From contig JAYMGJ010000111.1 in assembly GCA_037178675.1 (NCBI GenBank), positions 57,548-121,547 on the forward strand: a stretch of DNA of 64,000 nt, written 5' to 3'. Shown here one piece after another: positions 23,432 to 34,913 of the stretch. The notes beneath the pieces are model-generated. The model saw nothing but the letters and a program-made list of their open reading frames with translations, made no database searches and was not told where the DNA came from. Position 1 is the first letter of the stretch; every line of letters starts with the position of its first letter. The position numbers and the translations under genes are program-made. This stretch comes from Scleroderma bovista. Lineage: Eukaryota; Basidiomycota; Agaricomycetes; Boletales; Sclerodermataceae.

Positions 23432-26060
23432 TTTCCCCTTGACGACATTGTTGGCTCCGGGAGATGGTGAGGCAATCTCAGGAGTAAGAGGTCGAGATGA
23501 CCCTTGTGGCTGCTTTCTATTAGTGTATCAAGGCAGTCTCTGGGATGATCACATTGCGTACTAAATGAGTGTCCACTGCGCGCGTGGGTACAATTTTCCG
23601 AGGTTTCGACCAGGAGCAAAGAATCTTCATTTGTGTGATAGGAAAAATACAGATTTGTTGGGAAATTGAGACTTCAAAGTTCCACTCTTGGACTCGAGGA
23701 AGCGAACACGGTGGGCAGCGAGGACGTTGGGCAACACGTGCAGGCAACACAGTATCTTACATAACACGGTCCAGTCGGCTCGCGGCGAGCGCCACCACTG
23801 ACTTTCTCTTGGAATCAACGATATCCCACTACCGATTCAACTCGTGGTTAGGACACACGTTATTGAAGAATAAAAGAAAGGTAATAATAAACCGATTGGC
23901 ACACGCAGGCAGAAAGCGCTGCATACATATTGAACATCTCAAATGACATCTCCAGCCACTCAGCTACATGTCCACCACCGGCGACGTGTAGACACCACAC
24001 GATGGTAGTCTCACCGTTCGCTCTCCCCTGCATACCTCCGAAGGACATCCTACACGTACACTTGTTCTCACACTTACGGCCCAACCGGCTTCATTGGCCC
24101 CTTCCGAAACCGCTTTGCAGCCGGAAGTGCGATACTCGCGTCAATAGTGGGCTTCAGGTACGACAAAGGCATGATTGCGGACGTACCGGTCATGAAAGAC
24201 TTACTGCGAGGTGGCTCGTCGGATGATGGGAGGAAGGGATTACGAGTAAGTGCTTACGCCCGCGCAGGTGACGTTCGTTGTTCATCCCGGAGACGAATGA
24301 ATGCATTGAATTGTGGTACGGCATATGTGATCCTAAATTCTAATGCTTAGCTGCGGCACTCGAATTTGGGAGGACTGTCCTGGCGCGCTCTTGGCAGATA
24401 GATATTCAAGACAACATTTTGTATCGATTCTGGCCACGATGTCGGTGTACTGAGGTACTATGTCTTGAACTTCTCCGTTCATGTGTTCATCACGTTATCG
24501 ATTCTAACGGTCTCTGGACTGCAAGCAAGTACCTAGCGTGCTGTCTCTCCCCTCTACATGGCCGAGGCGAGTCCAACGGAACTGTGGTTCCCTCATGACC
24601 TCTGAACAACTTGTAATCGTCTCGGTGTCGAATCCAGATTCTGGATAGGCTTTCTTGCGCGGAACAGTCAGTCTTCACTATCACTATTCTTGATAATTTT
24701 AGGCATATTCTTTGCGATTTCTAGTTCCGCATTCTGGCACGTCCTCCTTGCTCTTCAATTCCTTCTTGGAGTATTCTTGTCTGGGGTGCTTCCTTCTACC
24801 GCCATCACCCTAGTTCCTCGTTCTCAGAGGAAGACCGAATGATGCGATGACGTCACTCGCCAGGCTTAGGCTGCGCACTCTCGAAGAGGCTGCGCACAAT
24901 CCATTAGTCCAAGGACCTCTTCACATCCTCGGAGCATTGACGCGACCATTTATTTGCTACCGTATTAGTTGGAGCTCTTAGAAACGCATGTCAGCGTCGC
25001 CCTCGAAACGCGGAACTTTGATGGGGAAGAAGGCGCGGTTGGGTTCTTGGGTTTAGCTTTTCCATCAAAAATACATCAACCGGACGCTTATAGGCATTAT
25101 GATGATGTTTTTCCAACGGATGTGAGTTGCCGTCTGTCATAGTTATAGAATACTTTTTGGAACGAGCTGCTCAATCACTTGACAGAATGGAACGAAATCA
25201 ATCCATTGTTACCCACGCTCATGACGAGCATTGGTCTAAGAAATGACCCGGTAACGTTGCTCGTCTCAGGTGGGGTTGGGTACGTTTGTTCTTTCGTGAT
25301 AATCAGTTCTTGAAAACTGATTTGACTGGTTGTCATCTCGTCATGTTCGCGGCACTGCAACTTTCTTTTATTGGCCATGGCGCATGGTTACAGGTTGTAA
25401 ACCCCACTGAGAGGTTCGTGGCCTTCGGCCCGCTCTTCACTCCCGTCCCTTGCATATAGATGACTATAGTCCAAACAGGCAGAAGTGCCTTCATGGCACT
25501 ATCACACTTCAATATTGCGATTCTTGTGAGTGGCCCCTGCACCCCATTTGTATATGTTGTCTCCATGGTGAATGTGATCAGCAACGCTCTCTTTACGAGT
25601 TTCGAAGAAATCGCAGCATGGTGTTTTCCAGCCTGTCATACCTAGGATGATATAAACTTCATAGATTACACGATATGGCCATGGCGCGACCGTCCAACCA
25701 TTTACTGTTGCTGCAAGTCAGATGGTTCGTGCTTGTGAGTACAGTTGTCATAACACAAGCTTGATGGGTCAACAAACACGGTTCATCCTATGACGCTGCG
25801 TCTTCCAGATCATGGCACTGATGCCAGAATGTAAATGATATTTGGCCTTTTAGTATGACATTAGGCTAAAATGTGGATGATGCTTCGATCGCCATCGCGG
25901 GTTGTATGGAAGGTAACAGTCTCCGAGGAGTTCAAGCCTCGTAGAATTTGGTAAGTCATCTCCCCGAAGAAACTCCATGGACTCCACCACCGGCAATCCA
26001 GCGCAGTTGAATCGGGAACATGCCATAAAGCACGGAGCAGCAAAAAGAAAACAGCGGGGC
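23432..26060. other. No assignable gene
   Basis: The first few hundred bases carry the promoter of the NLR gene. The rest holds only short open frames (for example 23569-23946 plus, 25460-25645 plus) with no motif I recognise. At about 25,440-25,640 a frame with two hydrophobic stretches (AFMALSHFNIAILV, VYVVSMVNVI) could be a relic of a membrane-protein gene. There is no RNA gene that I can see. Confidence 0.4.
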
Positions 26061-27364
26061 TCAGGTGCAGAAGGAGGAACCAATATGTATCCCCTGATAT
26101 GGGCCCCCGTGGTCAAGAACATCCGGCAAAAACCCGACAGACCGGATCGTGCACTTGGAGTCTTTTGCGTCATCGTTTCCTGTATCCAGTGGAGAAACCA
26201 TTTAAACGTGTAAATGTCCGACATCGACGAAGGAACTGACCTGGACACTCGACTGCATAATCGGGATGTACGATATGCACTTCACCACGAACTTGCGAGT
26301 ACCCCATGGAACGCAGGGGAATGATGGGTACTGGGTCTTTTTTGTTTGTTATCCTTTGGTTATCTGGAATCTACACGAGCGTTCATCGAACACCAGTCCG
26401 TAATTGGTAAGCGCACTTTGATGGGTTGACACAACAAAGCATATGGGAAGACCAACCTTTGCATCAACGAGAGCTGCCCACTTTCGATTACCCACCCTCG
26501 GTTTCCCGTATGTGACCCCCTTGACTGTAGTCCCTGAGGGAAGATTAAGAGACAGGAATACAGATTCGAGTTCAGCAAGTGCGCCCCCGAGCGAGTGGCC
26601 GATCTATTATTATCGCCGTATAGAGTTACGGACATGCCATTCTGCCAGTCCAGCGAAATACCCACCACGGTGACCGTGTTGGTGTTATGCAGCGTCATTA
26701 GTCTCTTAACTTCATTGAGAATAATCAGAGCGGTTTTGGCGTGTTCGTTCGCGAACCCGCTGTGTACTCGAACATTTGAATCGACGCCAGGGAAGAGAGT
26801 AGAATCAAGGGATTCGAGAGGGATGTTGAGGTCTGTAAAGTCAGAATACCTGCATGTGAGAGGGCTAGGTTCAGCGCAGGGTTGGATATATATCCAAGTA
26901 GACTTGCAATTTTTTTGGGTCTGTTCCTTGGTGGGCCACCACGATGGTATCTTGCGAGGGCCAGTACCCGACGTAATCTAAGGTCAGTTAGTGTGGTATC
27001 CTGTCCGTATCAATTCCTCACTCACAGTACTGCACGGCGTTGCCATCCCCGCCTGTCAGTGTCACCTGAAAATCTGGAACAGCTGCACATGCTTCTACAG
27101 AGACTGATATTCGACATATCCAAGCAAGAACTAGATCAACATACCACCACATTTCCAGCCTTGGACAATGCTCGGGGAACAGTATGCAGCACGGGCGAAT
27201 TGCGTGTAAGGTGCAAGGGCCGCAAGCTGGGCGGTTGACATAACTGTGAGTGTTGCTACGTCACGATTCCGGAAGGGAGAGATGCTGGAACTGGGCAGAG
27301 CTGTCACCGTCTCTACCAGCCAAGAAACGAGGGTGAAAAGGAGTGTACGGGTAGGCTTGACCAT
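26061..27364 (-). CDS. Secreted class 3 (triacylglycerol) lipase
   Basis: Start ATG at 27364 with a signal peptide (MVKPTRTLLFTLVSWLVETVTA), then STAQLAALAPYTQFARAAYC and IVQGWKCGEAC, typical of fungal lipase_3 enzymes. The nucleophile elbow is GHSLGGALAEL, the catalytic Asp is in TNKKDPVPIIP and the His is in GEVHIV. The C-terminus HGGPYQGIHIGSSFCT is also family-like. Introns split the gene into seven exons; one near 26,838-26,908 has a GC donor (TT|GCAAGT...GCAG), which restores DPKKLYSDFTDLNIP. The others include GTGGGT...AATAG before IGHSLGG and a long one after VDAK. All catalytic residues are present and no stop interrupts the spliced frame, so it looks functional. It should hydrolyse esters outside the cell; substrate unknown. 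Confidence 0.9.
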
Positions 27365-29372
27365 CGTATGCGAGGACAGGATGACGGAGAATGTTGCACC
27401 CACCGATTGTGCGAGATTTATATCATCCTGATCGGTGGTAATGATAAAACATTACGAGGACCCGTGCGGTTCGAGGACTTCTAAGACCGACCCGGCCAAA
27501 AATGAAATGGTACATGTCGCAAACTGTGAACCGACCCACTTAACCATTTCAAAGGCCCGTTCGATAGGCTTCTAAGGCAGACCCTGCCAAAGATGAAAGG
27601 GTACGCTTCATGGAACGTAGCCTTGAGAAACTAAACCGAAAATTTCCATGCAAAACGGAGACGTACGCGTATACTTTGCAAAGGCTGTGAACCAAACTCA
27701 TGTATGCCCGACGGAATAAATTATGACGCCGGATCATGTATGAAGGCAACCCCACGTTAAGTTTGACAATATGGGCTTCCCTGTGGACACATGGAAACCG
27801 GAAAAAATATATGCCATGATGGGGCGGGTGGGCCACATTCTGCAAGTACGAATAAGGAGGTCCATCGACGCAGGCTTCAAACGGGCTGACATAGCATGCT
27901 TTGTGAATGGGATTCCCGGAGTGAGTGACGCGCCGAAGAAGATCGTGATGTCCGTGAGGTCGGCCAACATGTGAGTGCATGTAAGAATATCGTAGTGTGG
28001 ATTTGATCCTGAAGAATGTTAGTGGGAATGAATGAATGAATTATGGACGTGTTGAAGGTTGAAACGTTGAAGAAAAGTCGTTGATCGCCCAGATCTGTGA
28101 TTGCATTACGGAGTCTAGCGCTGCCCTGCGTCTTGTTGCTTTCACGTGACTCTTCGGTCGATGGAAGAATATAGTACAAGCTCTATCTACGTGCGAGTGA
28201 TGCTGTGCAGTGACATGGTCTGAGATCCCCATAAACAGTAGCAGTTCGCTCCTCACCGAAAGTCGAAACGTCGACAGGAAGACCTGAATGCCCACCACAC
28301 CTTGGTAGGCACAGAAGCTTGCCATCATAGTCGTGTAGGAAAGCAGCCCAAATGAATGGCATGGGAACGATTGTCTTCCGAATCGAATCTTTGGTCTGCC
28401 TTGGGGAGACTAGAATGGCATGGCATGCATTGAAATGAAGCGAAAATGAGTGGAGGGATAATAGAACCGCAGACGGACACTTGGATGAACTCGGACCGCA
28501 CCAACTGAAAGACATCAATGTCAAAGCTTTGATTGCCCTCCAGTTCGGCGCTGCTCTGAGAGACCTTGGAATGCAGATGTGGTTAAGTAACGCAGATGCA
28601 TTGGGAGGAAACGAGAAGTATGGGCACGGGTTGCGTGAAATCCGTTCTTCGTCAGATAGCCGCCAAGAAGTGCTTTCTGGTCGCAGACGTCTTCACAATC
28701 ATTGAGTACCACGACTCACCAGCCGCATCGGATGTATAACCTGACTCGATGGTCGGAGGGATACTAGTGGCTCTTCCATGGAGGAAGACGAGTAATGCAA
28801 TCACCTGTGCAAGAAATTTGACTAGATGGCGAGTAATGATGACCTACAAGATGAGTCCAGTGCCAGCGTGACTTGCTGCCCTTGACTGCGCCCAGTGCAC
28901 GCTCCCAACACATGCACTTGATGCAGTGATTGTGGAGCTGCTGTGCGATATGGAAGATGCGATTAGGAGTATCAGAGCCAGTGTCTGCCCCGCGATCTGG
29001 ACGGACTGCAGGCAGATGCGTGTATCAGTCGATGGCATTTGCCAGTCTCGTCGTGCGCGGATCTGCATGACGTGTGAGCTCGGAGCCCTTCACCTCGAGG
29101 TGTAAGCAAGACTGGCGTGTCCGTTTTACCCTTTAGGCTGTTCCTCCGTCGCTCTGGCCGTGTTACATACGAACGATGTCCACGAGGATGTTACGCAACG
29201 CAGCAGCAGCACGCTCTGATAAAACGGAGGGCACGAAACATGTAATGACCCAACACGTGTGCACTGGCTCTGACGGGAACCGTATATCTCGACGCGTTTC
29301 TTCGAAAATTTCCCTTAGAACCCAAGCCATCCAGTTCCTCCGCCCTCTCTCCTCTCCCAGGCAGAGTCCATC
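27365..29372. other. No assignable gene; imperfect 90-bp direct repeat
   Basis: Two similar stretches at about 27,470-27,530 and 27,558-27,620 share CTTCTAAG.C.GACCC.GCCAAA.ATGAAA.GGTAC, suggesting a small duplication about 90 bp apart. Minus-strand frames at 27,549-27,980 and 28,041-28,328 overlap in different frames and are not recognised. The last 100 bases before 29,373 are the leader of the first BTB gene. Confidence 0.4.
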
Positions 29373-30738
29373 ATGGTCAACTCTTCCGAGCATGGCGTCT
29401 CGCGCGTCGTCCACCACAAAGACTACTACCTCCGCGGAGGCGACATGACCGTCCTCGTCAGTCTCGTCGTCCTCCCCGACACGCTCAGTCACACTCACTT
29501 GTTTTTTTTTTTCTCTAGGTCGAAAACCATCTGTACCGCATACATAGTTACTTCTTCGAGCGCGAGTCGCTCTTCTTCCGTCAGAAGCTCGTGGCCGGCC
29601 CAGCAGATGACGGCGAGGGACGCGGCTCCAACGACAGCGACGCCTACACGCTCGAGGACGTCAAGAGCGAAGACTTTGCCCGCTTCCTATGGGTGTTCTA
29701 CAATCCGTACGTTATTTTCGCGCTGTTGGTCCACCCGTGGATGTTGATACTGCGCACAGAAAATACTCCATCTACGAGGCTCCCCTCGAAACCTGGCTCA
29801 GCATCCTCCGCCTCGCTACCAGGTGGGGCTTCAACAGCGTCAAGGAGCTCACCGTGCGCGAACTCGAGAAGCTCGAGATCGAGTCCATTGAAAAAATCGC
29901 CATCTATCACGAGTACGGTATCAGCAAGCTGTACCTCATCCCGTCGTATATCACCGTCGTCAAGCGTGGCAAGCCTCTCTCCTTCACCGAGGGTATGAAG
30001 CTCGGCATGGAGACCGTCCTCCGCGTCGCCGACGCCCGTGAGCGGGCCCGTCAGCATGCGTCCGAGAGCGGCATCCGCACGCCCTCCTTCGACGACTTTG
30101 ACGACGCCGAGGTCGAGCTCCTCGTCCGCGATGTCTTCAACTTGGGCACTCGCCCCACGTCTCCTACACCGTCCACGATGGGTCCCACGCCCATCCCCCA
30201 CGGCCCCTCGACCACCGCCATCAAGCTCAATGCACCCCCCAAGACAAACGGGGCAGCATCGCGATCCAATGGTGTGTCGGCAGATAAGAACTCTGTTGAC
30301 CCTATGCCCTCATTCACATCTGCCATGGTGTCTCAGGCATCAACGGGGCAGCCAACGCCACCGGCACCGGCGAAGCGGACAACAAGCTCAACACCGGCTC
30401 GTCAGCCAGCAACAACGCCAGAGCCAACGTCAACGGCAACGGCAACGGCAACGGCGCCAAAGCCACCGGCACCGGCATCCACAACGTCGACCGAGAAATC
30501 AGTCCCTCTTCTGCCACAGCTCACCGTGGACAAGAAGGACAAAGAGGCGGCGGCGCAGGGCGAGGGCGGTAGTGCCCCGTCTGCGCACCCGGGCTCGTCT
30601 TCGGTGTTCAGTCCACTTTCGAAAGCGTCTGGATTGGGTGAGCCTTTGTCACTGGCGAGTTTCAGCAGCTCAATCTTATTCTGACGGTCGCTCATCCTTG
30701 ACGTCACAGGTGGAGGGTTTGGCGGCTTCTTTTCATAA
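29373..30738 (+). CDS. BTB/POZ-domain protein, paralogue 1
   Basis: Exons 29373-29456, 29519-29706, 29760-30637 and 30710-30738 give 392 residues. The BTB fold covers about residues 10-130: YYLRGGDMTVLVENHLYRIH, FFERES, EDVKSEDFARFLWVFYNP, then LRLATRWGFNSVKELTVREL. A helical part (IEKIAIYHEYGI, LIPSYITVVKRGKPLSF) follows, then a long low-complexity Pro/Ala/Thr/Ser tail containing an ACGGCA microsatellite (TATATATA, near 30,430-30,460). In mushrooms such proteins are numerous and mostly of unknown role; BTB usually mediates dimerisation or cullin binding. The short last exon gives GGFGGFFS then stop. A competing end is possible, because 30,710-31,180 is open in another frame and encodes a Lys/Asp-rich tail. 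Confidence 0.85.
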
Positions 30739-32505
30739 TGTTGCATCATCCGATACAAGCTCTGTAACACCAAGTGACGGTAATAACGATGTAACTGTGT
30801 CTAAGGAAAACGGCTGTGACCACAAGAACGAGCAGCCTGAGGAAGCAGAGAAGAAGCCTGACGTACCTAAGAAAGACGACATCGAAAGTGAACAGACCAA
30901 GAACACGGCTACTAAGGATGAGCAGCCCAAGCAAGCTGACAAGGACGAGCAAGTCAAGGCCGATGATCTGACCAAGGACGCCGATAAGGATGAGACGCAG
31001 CACGTGTTGTCTGATAGTGAGAGCACTCGCGGCGGAAAGGGTGAGACTCGGCCCAGTCCGCGCCAACGAACCGTATCACTGACAATACCCCTTCCCAAAC
31101 AGGCCCACGTAGAAGGAATCGAAGTGGAAAGGGTGGTAACAAAAAGTGAAGAGAAGCATGCTTCTGATGTTCTTCACTGAGATCAAAAAACGCAGTGCGT
31201 ATTAGGGGTTCTCGCAATCTATGTAAGACACGACACGAGACGAAAAAACACGATCCTTGTAGAGATCATTGCCCACTTGAGTTCTAAGGAATGGCCGAGA
31301 ACAAAGACACTGCCTATAGGAGTAAATCATTCGGTTGTTTCCCCTTCGAACGGGGGTACAACAACAATAATAGAATAACTCATTTCAATACTGGGCACCC
31401 GAGTATCAAAATATCTGAGGCACTGGAATATCGAAGAGGGCCCCGTTAGAATTCGAACAATCAGTTTGTGCCGTTTGAGTCAGGGATATCTCCGAAGTTC
31501 GCGGGATCAATTCATAGCATCTTCATTAATTGTGTCTCACTGCCAGGTCAGGGCCACCGAGAACCAGAGTTCTTCCAATAGCAGAGGTACGTCGTCTTTG
31601 GTCCAGCCGGCCGTGTTGATAGGACCGCGCATCGCATTGCATCGCACAAGACTGGCCGCACTTGAGGGCATCGAACAAAAAAAAAAAAATCGGACGGATG
31701 CCTGCTGCGTGAATATGCTTCTTTGCATCCTTCTACGTACACAGAACCCCGAACACGTACGGACGCGAGGCGAGGCGTAGCGCAGATCGATGCAAAAGGT
31801 GAATTGACCCACTTCCAGCATCCTCTTACGTCTCCCCTGCATCAACTCGAGGCAGGGATGAGCTACGGAGAGTAATCCATTTGCTGTGGATATCATATCA
31901 TCGAGTTCGAGGGTACATCCAGCGCCATTCCCGCGGATCTGCCCTCTGCCGAGTCACAGGTATGAACGGGTTCTACGGTGATGCCGATCGTTCGCATCCT
32001 CGCCACGAGTCTCCCATGAGCGCGACTGACTCAACTTCTCGCAACCCCAAGATAATAGATATACCCCCTTGGGGAGTGCGCTGATCTCCACACAATGCCA
32101 GCATCGAATCTTCCGGTCGCCGCTGCAGTGTTCTTTGTGTGTGCGATTTCTGATGCACAGGGTGCTGGTGTCCATGGCCACACAGCAGGGTCCCCTTGTT
32201 TGCATGCAGACAAATCCGTCTCTGTTGGGCAGCCCACTGACGCGGCCCCCCCACAGTGTGGGTCCGTCCGTCCGTCCCTGCTGGCTCGTGGTGGATTGCG
32301 CAGTGGGAGAACACGAGGACGAGCACCGCCCCGACGACGCGTGTCAAGAGGTCGGATTAATATCGACGTGGTCCGAGCGCTCGAGTTCATTTTATGTAGA
32401 TAAGCACGCGGCCTGGCCCCCTACTGCCATCGCGTTTTCGTCCATCGCTCCGATTGAACTCGATACTATCCTTCCCCCACCCATTCTTACTGAAACGACA
32501 TCGCA
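30739..32505. other. Intergenic between BTB paralogues, with a possible alternative 3' exon
   Basis: 30,710-31,180 is open in a frame giving VEGLAASFHNVASSD and a hydrophilic Lys/Asp/Glu-rich stretch ending KHASDVLH. It would be joined to BTB paralogue 1 by a different splice (for example donor GTGTTC near 30,602) or be 3' UTR. From 31,200 to 32,505 only short overlapping frames occur; nothing is recognised. Confidence 0.4.
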
Positions 32506-33600
32506 ATGGCTATCGAGCAGGGCGTACAGTCCATAGAAAAACATCCTCAGTACTATCTACGCGATGGAAATGTGACTTTCCTCGTGAGCCCCCGCTTCGC
32601 ATGCAATTCATATCAATGTGCATCGTACTGAATTCCACGGCAGGCCGAGGGGCTCTTATTCAGAGTCCATCGCCATTTCTTCGAAAGAGAATCCGAGTTC
32701 TTCTTCAACTACTTTACTTCCTCGGAGGAGGGAGACGGTACAGATAAGAAGCCCTATGTTCTCAAAGTCAAGAGCGACCATTTCGCGAAATTCTTGTGGG
32801 TCTGGTATAACCCGTGAGTGTCTGTTTCATCGCGATTGTGTCGTGTGCAAGGAACTGATATAAGAGGCGGTTTTTTGCAGGAGATATACATACTCCAACC
32901 AGCCCAAGGACACTTGGCTTGTTATCCTTACTCTTGCAACGCGTTGGGGCTTCGAATCAATGAGAGAACTCGCTGTACGCCAGCTGGAACGTATTGCTCT
33001 TGGTCCCATCGACAAAATCGCTCTTTACAAGGAGCACAAGATCGATGGGAGACTCCTCATCCCGTCGTATATCGAACTCTGCAAGAGCCCAACGCTACCA
33101 TCATTTAACGACGGAGAAAGACTCACGATGGAGACGGTCCTCAGATTGGCGGCCGCGAGAGAGCGGGCGCTTTTGCGCGCCCTCGAGAGAGGGGTGGTGA
33201 CGCCCACCAGTGCGGACGTGGAGGACTCGGAATTAGAGAGCATCGTGAGCGACGTGTTCGAGCTAGGTGCCCCGTTGTCCGGGGGACCAGAGCCGTTTGG
33301 ACGTGCTCCTAGCACTGAGTCGACGGAAAGTTGGGTGGAGATAAATGGTTCCAACGGCAATGGGGCTGGATCCAGCTGTCCTACGATCACGATCAGGGCC
33401 CCACAGGTCCCCCCTGCCACGTCCAATGGAGCAGGAGCACCAAGCAATGTAAGTCGTGTTGTCGGCGCTTCACGTTTCCTCGTATGTATCTGACCAAATG
33501 CGCTCACAGGGAGCGAAGAACAAGGGCAAGGTACGTTTCAACCTCCGTTGATCGGACTCCACACACGAAACTCAACCTGCGGTAGGGGAAGAGCAAGTAG
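32506..33600 (+). CDS. BTB/POZ-domain protein, paralogue 2
   Basis: Exons 32506-32583, 32644-32813, 32881-33448, 33510-33530 and 33586-33600 give 283 residues. The first two introns sit at exactly the same places as in the upstream paralogue (after ..VTFL and inside the codon for the P of WYNP). The protein aligns with it over the whole BTB and helical part (YYLRDGNVTFL, HRHFFERESEFF, SDHFAKFLWVWYNP, LATRWGFESMRELAVRQL, LIPSYIELCKSPTLPSF). The tail is shorter and lacks the Thr/Ala repeats. It ends with a Lys/Gly-rich NKGKGKSK from two mini exons (21 and 15 nt). This is a clear tandem duplication that has since diverged; a BTB adaptor role is only inferred. Confidence 0.87.
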
Positions 33601-33838
33601 TTTGCTGACCCTCCCCCTGCCGAAGGTTTGGTTATGTTGGCCCGCCAAAAACATTGTGCAGCGTTGTGCTGATATTTCTTGAGGACACTCTGGGCGAGCT
33701 TTTTGTCCTGGTTTTTTTCGTCGCCATGTATTTGCTGTGATGTGTATCCGCGCTTCAGGTCGTTGTCACCACTCGAGAGGGGGACTTTGTATACGATATC
33801 GTAGTATATCATGATTGTGTCGAGTATTGTAATCGCTA

Positions 33839-34283
33839 TCAAACTTCTTTTGCGAACGCTTTACGAACTGGAAAAAAAATAAATGGTCAGCAGATACAAA
33901 TGGTAACGACGAGCACAACAAGACGCACTCTGCTCTACGTCTTTCTGCTCCAGCTCGTCGCTACTCTTCTGATCGACTTCCTTCCTTCCCCAGAGCACCT
34001 CCGTCCAGCGCACCTGACTACTACTCTGTGGACTTCCTCCGACCCCTTCCTCGCCCGCACCCTGTACGCGAGCCAGCTTCATCAGTCTGCCCACCTCTTC
34101 GTCCGAGATCATAGTAGGTGCACCGGAACGCAACTGGTGTACGAGGTCTTCCAGGATCGTGATCTGCGCATGCTTTCGCGCACGGTCGTCCTCGGACGCT
34201 TTGCGCTGCCAGAGGAGGTGGATGGATGCGGAGGTGAGGAAGGTCGAGTAGAGGATGTGCGGGAGGTGCTTGGGGACGGGCAT
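33839..34283 (-). CDS. Conserved hypothetical protein (VPKHLP family), source of nearby fragments
   Basis: The main exon from 34283 to 33929 reads MPVPKHLPHILYSTFLTSAS, LLWQRKASEDDRARKHAQITI and LRSGAPTMISDEEVGRLMKL. A last short exon, 33867-33839 (IRKAFAKEV), is joined over an intron with donor GTGCGT, branch GCTGAC and acceptor TTTCCAG. The frame is open 5' of the ATG to an AATTAG acceptor near 34,368 (FFLPIRNAARDICTLARR), so the true start may lie in an upstream exon that I could not place. There is one possible membrane segment around ILYSTFLTSASIHLLW, then a charged helical stretch. Function unknown. Truncated copies of this gene lie at about 38,342-38,480 and 39,866-40,035, next to the Ras-like genes. 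Confidence 0.6.
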
Positions 34284-34913
34284 CCAAAGCTTGGTCGATC
34301 GCCGCGCGAGTGTGCAAATGTCGCGTGCGGCGTTTCGGATCGGGAGGAAAAATAGTATGGGTTTTGTCTAATTAGCCGGAGGTAAGTCACGTACAGGGTG
34401 CAGCGGCGACTATCGTAAACAGTTTTATATCCAGAGCAGAAGAACTTGCATACGTGTGAAGTCAGTGAGGTCACAGGTGGGTCATTCAGCGAATCAGCGT
34501 GTTCCAACATCTTCACATCATCTCCTTTCTCAATTAGAGCTTGTCCAGCCTGACTGGCCTCTTCAGAGCCTGTCTGCAAAACACAGGATGGAGATGAAAT
34601 ATCAAGTAAATTCATCGAAGCCATCCTGAGCACGATGGCCTGGCTATAATTATTGTCCTTATCATAATGCATCTGACTGTTTGCACAGGTGCCCGCGGAT
34701 GAGTTGACGTTGATGGCAAATGCCTTCGGCGACTTGTCTGTTTAGTCAACATAATTATGCCTTCCGCCAACGCTATGAAATGCTGCGCGCGCACCGTGTC
34801 TCGATGGTGGTGACTCGGAATTAGTCGGGTCGAGCATAGGTATAATGTAGGGTATATAGCCTGGCGTTTGGTTCTGACCATTCCTTTTCTACAGTAAGCT
34901 CAGGATTCCGCAC

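Noticed and set aside
30038..30700. Arg/Gln/Ser-rich plus-strand frame overlapping BTB paralogue 1
   Set aside because: It is the +1 shadow of the low-complexity tail; the BTB frame is continuous with the conserved domain.
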